Of a stretch of 64,000 nt of DNA, positions 57,390 to 64,000 are shown in pieces; position 1 is the first letter of the stretch; each line of letters starts with the position of its first letter. The stretch covers positions 82,984 through 146,983 of the forward strand of contig JAHBNG010000027.1 in the NCBI GenBank assembly GCA_019217005.1, in the 5' to 3' direction. The notes under the pieces were generated by a model. The model was not told the origin of the DNA. It did not search any database and worked only from the letters and a program-made list of their open reading frames with translations. Position numbers and translations under genes: made by a program. Source of the stretch: Chloroflexi bacterium TSY (lineage in GTDB: Bacteria; Chloroflexota; Anaerolineae; Caldilineales; Caldilineaceae).

Positions 57390-57983
57390 TTAATCAATCT
57401 GTGGCTGTAGTAAGCCATATTGCTCATCTTTCCGCCGATAGAGTAAATTCAGACTATTCTCGGCAGAGTTGTAAAAAAGGAAGAAATCATGGTCCAACAA
57501 TTCCATCTGTTCAATTGCCTCTTCTTCCGTCATCGGATGCACCTTGAACGCTTTTCGACGCACAATCTGACCAACTTTGGGCATTTCTATGTCGGCCACA
57601 GAGAGAACGTCAGCGGTCTCCAGTACAATATCAGCATTTTCCGCAAGGACAGCTTCTGTATTCTTCGCCAATGATGTCCGCCGATGCTTCTTGGATCGTC
57701 CAGCCACTTTATTGACCTGACGATCCAATTTGTCTATCGCCTTGTCAATCGCAGCATAGATGTCACCGCTCGACTCTTCTGCGCGCAAGATCTGTTTTTT
57801 TGCTTGCATAGTCAGTTGACAAGTAAAGCTGTCATCGATTGATTTTGTCGGGAGATGGGTGAGTTCTACACGTATATCCATTACTTGAGGCATGTGGCGC
57901 TCTAGCCGTTGCATTCTTTTGCTGACATATTGCTCAATACTTTCGGTCACGTTTACCTGTCTTCCATGAACCATTAATCTCAT
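57390..57983 (-). CDS. hpf: Long ribosome hibernation promoting factor (HPF/RaiA)
   Basis: A 197-residue long-form HPF. The N-terminal RaiA domain (about 1-100) has MVHGRQVNVTESIEQYVSKRMQRLERHMP, VELTHLPTKSIDDSFTCQLTMQAKKQILRAEESSGDIYAAIDKAIDKLDRQVNK. The C-terminal dimerisation domain has IVRRKAFKVHPMTEEEAIEQMELLDHDFFLFYNSAENSLNLLYRRKDEQYGLLQP. It joins two 70S ribosomes into inactive 100S dimers in starvation. The ATG at 57983 is preferred because AAGGGAA precedes it and the upstream extension is hydrophobic repeat sequence. It fits the dormancy theme. Intact. Confidence 0.93.
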   Translation of the reverse strand: MRLMVHGRQVNVTESIEQYVSKRMQRLERHMPQVMDIRVELTHLPTKSIDDSFTCQLTMQAKKQILRAEESSGDIYAAIDKAIDKLDRQVNKVAGRSKKHRRTSLAKNTEAVLAENADIVLETADVLSVADIEMPKVGQIVRRKAFKVHPMTEEEAIEQMELLDHDFFLFYNSAENSLNLLYRRKDEQYGLLQPQID

Positions 57984-58085
57984 CGCGTATTCCCTTCGTT
58001 TGGGATGGGTTGAAACTATATTTAACTTGTAGTATCTTACCAGCCATATATTCTCGAACATCGGCCAAGAAGTCGCTGAACATGA

Positions 58086-58145
58086 CAGGATGAATAAGAT
58101 GATTGAGGTGAATAAGATGAACAACCATTCATCTTATTTATCCTG
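58086..58145. repeat. Inverted repeat near hibernation-factor gene
   Basis: CAGGATGAATAAGATGA at the left and TTCATCTTATTTATCCTG at the right, with a partial internal direct repeat (GATGATTGAGGTGAATAAG). Shares a 20-base stretch with the atpB-atpE spacer at 54028. Confidence 0.5.
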
Positions 58146-58168
58146 CTCTTGAGCCGATTCTTTGTTTT

Positions 58169-58268
58169 GGGCTTTTCCAAGAAAATGAATCCCCAATTCG
58201 ACTGGAAAAGCCCTAGCCGTTCCGAGAAAGTCTGATCGCTATTCTGGGAATCGATTTCTCGGAACGGC
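58169..58268. repeat. Two tandem stem-loops downstream of the USP gene
   Basis: Stem 1: GGGCTTTTCCA / TGGAAAAGCCC (58169-58213). Stem 2: GCCGTTCCGAGAAA / TTTCTCGGAACGGC (58216-58268), perfect 14 bp, ending 6 bases from the stop of the minus-strand USP gene. They may stabilise or end its transcript, but there is no strong T-tract. Confidence 0.55.
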
Positions 58269-58273
58269 CTGCA

Positions 58274-58768
58274 TCAATCAGGGCGCACGACAAGCACTGC
58301 GCAATGAGCGGCTTGTAAGACTTTGCTCGTCACGCTACCATAGGCCCAACGCTGTATTCCTGTACGCCCGTGGGTGTTCATCACAATCAGATCCACATCA
58401 TGAGCACTTGCATAGTCGACGATACAGGTCGCGGGATCACCGGAGTCAATATCCGCCACAGCATCAATCTTGCGGTGACGCAAACTTGTCACCAACTCGC
58501 CCAAATTCCGTTGGGCTTCATCCATTGCTTGCTGATGCTGAGCATCATCTGCACGTGCAGGACCAATGCCGACAATGCTCGTTCCGCTAGCCCTAGCTGA
58601 ACCAACACCCGGTGGCGTTGCCATGATGCGCAAGGGGTCATTGATCACTTCAAACAGAATTAACGCGGCGCCGTGAGCACTAGCAACGGCCTCTGCATGA
58701 GGCAACGCCTGTGCCGCAAATTCTGAACCGTCTAACGGCAACAGTATCTTTTTGTATGGGATAGACAT
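58274..58768 (-). CDS. Universal stress protein, single domain
   Basis: A 164-residue UspA protein: YKKILLPLDGSEFAAQALPHAEAVASAHGAALILFEVI, a loop insertion with PPGVGSARASG, then DYASAHDVDLIVMNTHGRTGIQRWAYGSVTSKVLQAAHCAVLVVRPD. The GRTG...GS ATP-binding motif is complete. The ATG at 58768 is chosen because GAAGGAGAG lies 6 bases ahead. It is probably monocistronic. Confidence 0.93.
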   Translation of the reverse strand: MSIPYKKILLPLDGSEFAAQALPHAEAVASAHGAALILFEVINDPLRIMATPPGVGSARASGTSIVGIGPARADDAQHQQAMDEAQRNLGELVTSLRHRKIDAVADIDSGDPATCIVDYASAHDVDLIVMNTHGRTGIQRWAYGSVTSKVLQAAHCAVLVVRPD

Positions 58769-59149
58769 GATATGCTCTCCTTCATAGTTTCTGTGCATTC
58801 CATCTTATCTTCAGAGCGTTGTCCTTTCAGAGCGACCTGTTATGGATCAAGTATACTGTCCATTCAGTCTGTTGACGTCCCCCAAGAGGGTAAATAGCAA
58901 ACTAGTCAGATGGCCAGGAATAATCCCTGGCCATCTGGCTAGTTTGATGATGTTTTGTACTGTGAACTGGGATTATCGGCAAGTCATGCTGGTCAGTACA
59001 TTGCCGCCAGCAGATATCAATTACCAGCGAAAGTTGTCGCTACAGCAGAGAGACGGGGTCAAGTATAAGAGCAATGGGCAAAGAGTTGGTGCAATGGTTG
59101 CATATACATCTGTATAGCGGGTAGGCGATAGGTGCGGATACTAAAGTAG
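58769..59149. other. Intergenic region with a REP-like palindrome
   Basis: About 380 bases between the USP start and the end of the membrane-protein gene. It should contain the USP promoter near 58800-58850. The only clear structure is the palindrome at 58899-58945. An open frame on the plus strand (58842-59117) has no recognisable features. Confidence 0.3.
58899..58945. repeat. REP-like palindrome AAACTAGTCAGATGGCCAGG
   Basis: Arms AAACTAGTCAGATGGCCAGG and CCTGGCCATCTGGCTAGTTT (one mismatch) around a 7-base loop. Single arms of the same repeat occur at about 35831-35848 (CTAGCCAGATGGCCAGGA) and 40144-40158 (GGCCATCTGGCTAGG). Confidence 0.6.
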
Positions 59150-60052
59150 CTATGGATTCTTTGACTCCACCAACGCAATCAACCCCAACAAGCCCATATT
59201 CGAATAGAGCAGAGGTGCCAGGAATGGCGCGCCGCGCAAAAACCGCTCCGCGACAAACACGTTGCCGGTCGCCAGATCCGCCTGGACATGAAACCAAGTT
59301 CCAATCGGACCAGCGATCACCAACAATAACATGGCAACGATATGGGTGTATAGATCCAGTCGCGATGGCCTATCAATTGCGCCCATGACAACAGCGGTCA
59401 CCATCCCGAAGATACCGACTGCTGTGGCAAACCAGACCGACCATTCGGTATAGCCTGTTCGAGCATGATCCAGGGCGCTGCTAACGAGGGCGGCAACCAT
59501 GCCCATGCTCACAATGAAGAAATAGGCGCGCGTTTTGCTATAGGGAAGATTCAGGAACTGATGACCAAAGATATGCAGACGCCCACTACCCGGCGGATCT
59601 TCCGCCCAGGCTGCACTAATGCCTAGGACACCAACCATCGCAAAGGCCAGTGGCCCTAGTGCTGGTGGTGCCCAGATGAGTAGGTCGAGCGTGAGACGCT
59701 GTCCAATTGGAGCAGCAGGCAATGCTGCACGCATAACATGAAAGTATGCACCCAACACCCCGACACCGATACTCGCAAGAAGTGTGACTGTGGCAATCCC
59801 AGATGCCAGTGGTCGATTGCGAAGAGCCACCAGCCCAGCGAAGAGCAATAGAAGCCCAGCACCCAAGCCAAAGAAGACAGGAATCCATTCACGCGCCACA
59901 ATGGTTCCGCTCTCTTGATGAGCCAGCCAAGTGTCTAAACTCAGAAAGAGCAGATTAATGGCCATCATGAGCATCATCAATTGGTCCCTCGAAAGAGGCA
60001 GACGGGGGACAAGTAATGGCAATGATATCATTGGTTGCGATAGTTGGATCAT
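59150..60052 (-). CDS. Multi-pass membrane protein paired with the octaheme cytochrome
   Basis: A 300-residue membrane protein with about eight helices: LMMLMMAINLLFLSLDTWLAH, WIPVFFGLGAGLLLLFAGLVAL, LASGIATVTLLASIGVGVLGAYFHVM, LGPLAFAMVGVLGISAAWAE, AYFFIVSMGMVAALVSSALDHA, VWFATAVGIFGMVTAVVMGAI and LYTHIVAMLLLVIAGPIGTWFHVQADL, plus a C-terminal one. Several His residues sit in or near helices (YFHVM, ALDHA, YTHIVAM, WFHVQAD), which could bind heme b or quinone. It starts 5 bases after the cytochrome stop, so the two are coupled. I do not recognise a named family; an electron-transfer partner role is inference. The ATG at 60052 is chosen over the upstream frame, which overlaps the cytochrome gene. 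Confidence 0.75.
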   Translation of the reverse strand: MIQLSQPMISLPLLVPRLPLSRDQLMMLMMAINLLFLSLDTWLAHQESGTIVAREWIPVFFGLGAGLLLLFAGLVALRNRPLASGIATVTLLASIGVGVLGAYFHVMRAALPAAPIGQRLTLDLLIWAPPALGPLAFAMVGVLGISAAWAEDPPGSGRLHIFGHQFLNLPYSKTRAYFFIVSMGMVAALVSSALDHARTGYTEWSVWFATAVGIFGMVTAVVMGAIDRPSRLDLYTHIVAMLLLVIAGPIGTWFHVQADLATGNVFVAERFLRGAPFLAPLLYSNMGLLGLIALVESKNP

Positions 60053-60056
60053 GAGA

Positions 60057-61379
60057 CTACTCCGAAGTGCTGGTTTCAGTCTCGCCCGACCCACCATTTG
60101 CACGCGTCTGAATCTCCTCAACCATCTCACGCAGTTCAGCCATATCATGGAGGATTTCATATGCTCCATGCCACTGAACATAATCAGCACCCTGCATCCA
60201 GACACCAAATTTGGCCGTACGCCCCCAATGGTGCCAGAGATTGAAATGGGTGAAGTCGATGGGCTGATCGAAAGGCTCGCTCGTCAACAATCCTGCATCC
60301 TTTAACGGTGCAATGATTTCGTTACTCTCCTCAACCCAAGAATTTACTTTTTCAGTGGCTGCGTCGGCCTTGGTGTAAAATTCTTCCACAAATCCCTGAT
60401 TGTGACAATCACGGCAGACGCCCTGCATGCGCGTCATGTTGTCTTGCCAGGCGGGGCGGCGCTGGCTGATCGGTGCAAAAAGATACCAGGTAAGTCGATC
60501 ACCGACATCATGGGTAGTGGCGCTGGTGCCAAAACCGCTCATGTGACAGGTGGCACAAGTGGGTGCAGGGAAATCTACGGTTGTGAGGGTGCCGGGTTTG
60601 GCCTCCCAATGCCAGTTATCCCCGCCAGTAGCGTAGGCAATGCCGTGGGGTGATTCTTGGTAGATCTCCCATTGGGGGTGGTCAGGGCCAATGTGGCAGG
60701 CGTTGCACGTTTCTGGTTTGCGCACCTGCTCCAAGCTAAATTCGTGGCGCAGATGACAACTCTTACACTCACCAACCGAACCATCTGCCGCTGGCTTGCC
60801 GATGTCGTGACAGCCCTTGCACGCAAACTCCGTAATCTCCGGTCCTTCCAGTTCAAAGAGGGCGTTGCGCATCTTATCCGGTGCAAAACCGCCTTCGGGA
60901 ATCCCTTCGTACATCGCCAAATGTTCGGGTGAAAGACCATCTGTGCCATTATAGGCCACATAGGCAGGCAAGGCATGACGGCTCTGATTAAATTGAGCCA
61001 CTTCGTTGACATGGCATTTGCCACACATCGCTGTAGTTGGCGAACCAAGTACGTAGACGCCCTCATGCTCTGTCGCCCCGGAATAGTCTGCCTCAACGAC
61101 ATGGCAATCTTGACATGAAACATCAGCCGCTGCCATTGAGCTATGACCATACTGCTCAACAATACCGGGCGTGGTCTGTTTGTGGCAGGTGACACAATCA
61201 TCGGTACTCTCGGCTAGTACGTTGACGCGGGGAACCTCCGCTGTTGTTGCTGGCACCGCCGAACGCCCAATGGCAATGGCAACAAGCGCTAAGACGAGCA
61301 CCACAATGGTGGCAGTTAGACCAATAATCAGTACCCGCGCCGAACGGAATCCCCTAAGCAAGTTGTTTTGTTGGTTCAT
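60057..61379 (-). CDS. Octaheme c-type cytochrome, hydroxylamine oxidoreductase-like
   Basis: A 440-residue exported protein with one N-terminal membrane anchor (about 14-37) and exactly eight CxxCH heme sites at about residues 62, 89, 119, 187, 205, 225, 275 and 322. The order and the segments HPQWEIYQESPHGIAYATGGDNWHWE, APTCATCHMSGFGTSATTHDVGDRLTWYLFAPIS and WQDNMTRMQGVCRDCHNQGFVEEFY match the HAO/octaheme cytochrome family. Members oxidise hydroxylamine or hydrazine, or reduce nitrite/hydroxylamine. A helical tail of about 110 residues follows the last heme. Whether the Tyr crosslinked to heme 4 in oxidative HAO exists cannot be settled by eye. Intact; co-transcribed with a membrane protein. 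Confidence 0.88.
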   Translation of the reverse strand: MNQQNNLLRGFRSARVLIIGLTATIVVLVLALVAIAIGRSAVPATTAEVPRVNVLAESTDDCVTCHKQTTPGIVEQYGHSSMAAADVSCQDCHVVEADYSGATEHEGVYVLGSPTTAMCGKCHVNEVAQFNQSRHALPAYVAYNGTDGLSPEHLAMYEGIPEGGFAPDKMRNALFELEGPEITEFACKGCHDIGKPAADGSVGECKSCHLRHEFSLEQVRKPETCNACHIGPDHPQWEIYQESPHGIAYATGGDNWHWEAKPGTLTTVDFPAPTCATCHMSGFGTSATTHDVGDRLTWYLFAPISQRRPAWQDNMTRMQGVCRDCHNQGFVEEFYTKADAATEKVNSWVEESNEIIAPLKDAGLLTSEPFDQPIDFTHFNLWHHWGRTAKFGVWMQGADYVQWHGAYEILHDMAELREMVEEIQTRANGGSGETETSTSE

Positions 61380-61393
61380 TTTGTTACAAGATG

Positions 61394-61488
61394 TATACTC
61401 TTGACTGCCATAGATTAGAATAAATTTAACTGGATTCAGTCGAGAAAAACAGGCGAATTTATTCTAATCTACAAGCGAGTCAAGTATA
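61394..61488. repeat. Palindromic repeat upstream of the octaheme cytochrome gene
   Basis: TATACTCTTGACT and TAGATTAGAATAAATT on the left match, inverted, AATTTATTCTAATCTA and AGTCAAGTATA on the right. It begins 15 bp before the cytochrome start on the minus strand, so it overlaps where its promoter and leader must be. Confidence 0.6.
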
Positions 61489-61513
61489 TATGAGGGCATC
61501 AGGAGGTGATGAC

Positions 61514-61543
61514 CATGGCTGTTGGTTTATTTAACCAATTATA
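61514..61543 (+). other. Possible 9-codon leader peptide with perfect ribosome-binding site
   Basis: AGGAGGTGAT (61501-61510), a full complement to the 16S rRNA 3' end, precedes ATG 61514 by 3 bases. The frame codes MAVGLFNQL and ends at TAG 61541-61543. It lies between the divergent cytochrome gene and the 3' end of the Crp-type gene. No downstream plus-strand gene is present in the window, so a leader role is uncertain. Confidence 0.3.
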
Positions 61544-61607
61544 GCCTCTTTGTGTCAAGCTGGCTGTGACAAAAGTCTCATCTTCTAACGGTCAAAAAAA
61601 GTAGGTA

Positions 61608-61793
61608 CTAGAATTCTGCATGAGCGATCAGTTGCTCTCGATCCAATATGTAAATGAATTCCGACCGATATTGAATAACCCCCTCCATTTTCAACGTGCG
61701 TAAGGCGCGTCCGACCATTTCGCGGACAGTCCCCAAGCGGCTGGCAATTTCTTCTTGGGTCAAATGAAGGACAATTTGATCATAGCCATTGGA
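61608..61793 (-). CDS. Crp/Fnr-family regulator, C-terminal DNA-binding part (IS-interrupted)
   Basis: Last about 60 residues of the regulator whose N-terminus is at 63293-63798: GYDQIVLHLTQEEIASRLGTVREMVGRALRTLKMEGVIQYRSEFIYILDREQLIAHAEF. The helix-turn-helix is EEIASRLGTVREMVGRALRTL, with the Arg/Glu recognition-helix pattern of the family. Removing the IS and one TCCAA duplication (minus strand) joins NQSN-GYDQIV exactly in frame. Confidence 0.88.
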   Translation of the reverse strand, partial: SNGYDQIVLHLTQEEIASRLGTVREMVGRALRTLKMEGVIQYRSEFIYILDREQLIAHAEF

Positions 61794-63292
61794 CTTTACT
61801 TTCTGGTAAAGGCTTGAGTGACAAAGGGCAAACCGAAAGGGGCGGAAAAAAGAATCCACCCTGAAAAAACGGGATAAAATGTAAAAATAGTGCTCGGCTA
61901 GTTTAAGCAGCGGCATTGAGGCGGCGATGAGCGAGAACGCCTTTAGGGAAATGGTGTGAAACCGAGGCCTTTTTCCGAAAGTCAGGGTCGAGTTGGTCAG
62001 GAGTTGGAAAAAGAGCACTCGAGAGAACACGGCGCAGCCTGCCGGGAGTGGATTGAGGCTCTCGATCCCAGTAGCCAGTCGGTATGGGAGGAAGAGAAGC
62101 GGCTAAATGGGAAAGAAGATTGCCAGCCAGCAGCCCCAGTTCAGGTAAGCGGAAACAAGCCTCATCGGCATGAACAAATTGACGATGTAAGCCAATCATC
62201 TGCTTGGAAGCCAAGGGGGGATGTTCAACAGGCCAGCGTTCCAGGTAGACAAGATAAATGGTTTCAGGCTGCAAAGTCATAACGGTCGCCAAAACCAAAG
62301 GTGTGTTGTAGGCCGGATCCTGAATGACGTAAATCGAGTAGGTACGGTTGGCTGTATCCACCTTGGTTGTTCTGGGGACGAGATTGTGCCATGCTTGATA
62401 GCAAATCAGGCGACCACTATAGAGAAAGCGACCAGACGAGTCCGGAGTTGTAGCCTCGAGTCGCTTTCCCTTATAGCTGCGAGAGAGCGGACGCACAATA
62501 TCACCATATTCAGGTGGTCTGCCTTTTCCTTTGCGTTTGGGTAACTCATTGCGGCGCACTGTGCAGTTAATCGCTTCCCGCAGGACAAATCGGTCTATGC
62601 CGCTTTCTAGCATTTCTCTGATTGTAAACCCGGCATCGACCACCGCCACTTCGTCTGACTCCAGTGATTTCTTCGTCTCTTTCAGCAGCTTTTTCCGAAA
62701 CTCACTTTCCTTTGTTCCAACCGTGCATCTCATGATTGCCTTGAGCAGTGGCACTCGCTTCCCGCCTATCTCCCCCGAGCTTATCATCACTCCAAAGATG
62801 AGCGCGGGCAATGCCCGACGAGCCGTTGAGTTATAGAGTCGGTTCACTTTCCCTTGCAGCTTCGGTCGCCAGAACCCTGTGATATCTATGCTTTTCACTC
62901 GGTACCCTTCTAACTTTTTTGCCTCCCATTCCCCTTTCCACTTCTTCTTGCCACGACCCCAGCAGACTTGTGATATCCCATGATCCATATCGAAAGCTCC
63001 ACCAGCTTCGCCGGAGCTCCTCATCTTCAAACCCGCTTTCTTTCAATGCGCTATGGATTGCTCCTCGACTTTTCAGAAACGACCCATTCAGCATTGCCCA
63101 CATCAGACGCATTACATTTACGTTTGTTCCCATCGGCGTTACTTGCAATACATTCATCAGTACTGCTATAGTTATTTCTGGCGCGGTTAGCATTCCTTCC
63201 TCCTTTTTGGGTTCTCTACCTTTAGGATGAACTGCTAACCGCTTTTTGTCACATTTCTCACCTCATCTCTTTTCTTTTACCAGAAAGTAAAG
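61794..63292 (-). mobile_element. IS copy 3 (1,499 bp) with 5-bp target duplication
   Basis: Ends CTTTACTTTCTGGTAAAG and CTTTTACCAGAAAGTAAAG are inverted repeats. TTGGA duplications lie at 61789-61793 and 63293-63297. It is inserted in the Crp-type gene with transposase in the same direction as the host gene. Together with copy 2 (6-bp duplication) this gives a family with 5-6-bp duplications. Confidence 0.92.
61903..63193 (-). pseudogene. DDE transposase of IS copy 3, one frame break
   Basis: The N-terminal 120-codon frame starts at ATG 63193 (MLTAPEITIAVLMNVLQVTPMG) after AAGGAGGAAGG. The main frame of up to 375 codons ends at 61903. It carries [115 protein letters not shown] and LFPTPDQLDPDFRKK. 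The two overlap and are joined if bases near 62935 (GGGGAA run) are corrected; about 430 residues result. It is the best preserved of the three copies. The frame break could be programmed, decay or error; copies 1 and 2 differ at the same spot. Confidence 0.78.
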
Positions 63293-63798
63293 TTGGATTG
63301 ATTTAGTAAAAATCGAGCGAGCCGGGCTTTCACTGAACACATTGACAATCCTTCGAGTTCTTGAACAAGATACCGAGCGTATGTCGAAACGTTTGCAGCA
63401 AGAGCAAGGGCAAGGGTCGGGTGAAGGCTGGCTAATTTGACGAGCTTCTCACAAGAAAAACGCCAGATGCGACTATCAGTTTGTGCAATCACTGTGGCTG
63501 GATTGGGGCCGCCATCTAAGGCAGACACGTCATTGAACGTCTTCCCCCTGCTCAATAAGGCGAGAATGTATTCACGTCTGGTGCCACTCAAGCGACTGAT
63601 CTTGATTGTTCCTGTCTCGATCAAGTACATCTCTGGTGAATGTTCGTCTTGCCTTAAAATGACGGCCCCCGCTGTATATTGTTGATAAGAGGCAAGCTTA
63701 GCCAATTGATCGATCAGAGCATTGTCAAGCTTTTTGAAAGCAGTCACACTTGAAAGTAGAGCAAGAAGGCTCCGTTCTTGGGATAGAGAGTGATGCAT
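63293..63798 (-). CDS. Crp/Fnr-family regulator, N-terminal sensor part (IS-interrupted)
   Basis: First about 168 residues: a cyclic-nucleotide-binding-fold domain (about 15-120) with LASYQQYTAGAVILRQDEHSPEMYLIETGTIKISRLSGTRREYILALLSRGKTFNDVSALDGGPNPATVIAQTDSRIWRF. A dimerisation helix ends KARLARFLLNQSN. There is no N-terminal Cys cluster, so it is not an iron-sulfur FNR; it could sense a small ligand or, like DNR, heme-bound NO. It starts 9 bases after the stop of the dihydroorotate-dehydrogenase-like gene with GGGGAAG as ribosome-binding site. The IS removes its DNA-binding domain. Confidence 0.88.
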
Positions 63799-63807
63799 GA
63801 CTTCCCC

Positions 63808-64000
63808 TTATCGCATCAATATACCAGTGGGATCCTGCCGCCAAGAATCCAGCACTCGCATGTAATTTGCCCGCTCAAAAGCGTCCGGCTCGGCTACATT
63901 GATTTGGCTCATGCTGCCCCGCATCTGCGCAACCGATTCGTACTCATGTTCTTCCATCCAAATCGCAATCTCATCACGGACTTGACCAATACGCTCCATT
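63808..64000 (-). CDS. Dihydroorotate-dehydrogenase-like protein, 3' end (partial)
   Basis: The last about 63 residues of a protein entering from the right edge: [43 protein letters not shown]. This ending is characteristic of the dihydroorotate dehydrogenase-like subfamily (COG0167) found beside pyruvate:ferredoxin oxidoreductase or nitrogen genes, rather than of ordinary PyrD. The start lies outside the window. It is probably co-transcribed with the Crp-type gene. Confidence 0.7.
   Translation of the reverse strand, partial: MERIGQVRDEIAIWMEEHEYESVAQMRGSMSQINVAEPDAFERANYMRVLDSWRQDPTGILMR

Noticed and set aside
58842..59117. 91-codon plus-strand frame
   Set aside because: Contains a palindromic repeat and has no recognisable features.

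Overview
The window looks like a chromosomal stretch from a free-living bacterium, most likely a member of the Chloroflexota (Anaerolineae or Caldilinea-like). That assignment is inferred from gene content: an N-type F1F0-ATPase operon, a huge GH94 cyclic-glucan synthase, ISAzo13-like and IS110-like elements, and many short palindromic repeats. No rRNA gene was seen to confirm it. No tRNA, rRNA or CRISPR array was recognised.

Layout, left to right. 107-991 is a decayed DDE transposase. 1343-13310 (+) holds rtcB, an adenosine-specific kinase-like gene, a tandem universal stress protein and a very large cyclic beta-glucan synthase broken by two +1 shifts. 13342-17570 is a mobile-element zone: an IS110-type element inside a palindrome, then an IS copy folded back on itself that has removed the 5' part of a UTP-glucose-1-phosphate uridylyltransferase gene. 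17571-26987 (+) holds PRC-barrel, baeRF-like, DUF2267, DnaJ, AI-2E-type transporter (split by an ISAzo13-like IS) and ABC1/UbiB-like kinase (split by a 217-bp MITE) genes. 27204-27919 (-) is a Phd/PIN toxin-antitoxin pair. 28249-35814 (+) is a ribose-type ABC transporter region (two permeases, one binding lipoprotein, one frameshifted ATPase) with three accessory genes between. 35931-36386 is a nested insertion, two MITEs inside a third repeat. 36419-42493 (+) holds a Lon-like protease with an in-frame stop, a Glu/Leu/Phe-type dehydrogenase, an APH-fold kinase and two CBS proteins. 42712-44192 is a second IS copy.

From 44469 to 63798 genes run on the minus strand: Hsp20, CBS protein, internally deleted PfkB kinase, MgtC/DUF4010 membrane protein, a small unknown protein, FtsH, the complete atpDCQRBEFAG N-ATPase operon, a long ribosome hibernation factor, a universal stress protein, a membrane protein paired with an octaheme HAO-like cytochrome c, and a Crp/Fnr regulator interrupted by a third IS copy. 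The 3' end of a dihydroorotate-dehydrogenase-like gene runs off the right edge.

Together the genes read as a stress, dormancy and energy-maintenance island (USPs, CBS proteins, Hsp20, DnaJ, Lon, FtsH, hibernation factor, PfkB, probable Na+-ATPase, RtcB). The set resembles the hypoxia/dormancy regulons described in other bacteria, but co-regulation here is inference. Many genes are broken by IS/MITE insertion, +1 homopolymer shifts or single in-frame stops. The insertions show clean target duplications and are real biology. The homopolymer shifts may partly be sequencing error.
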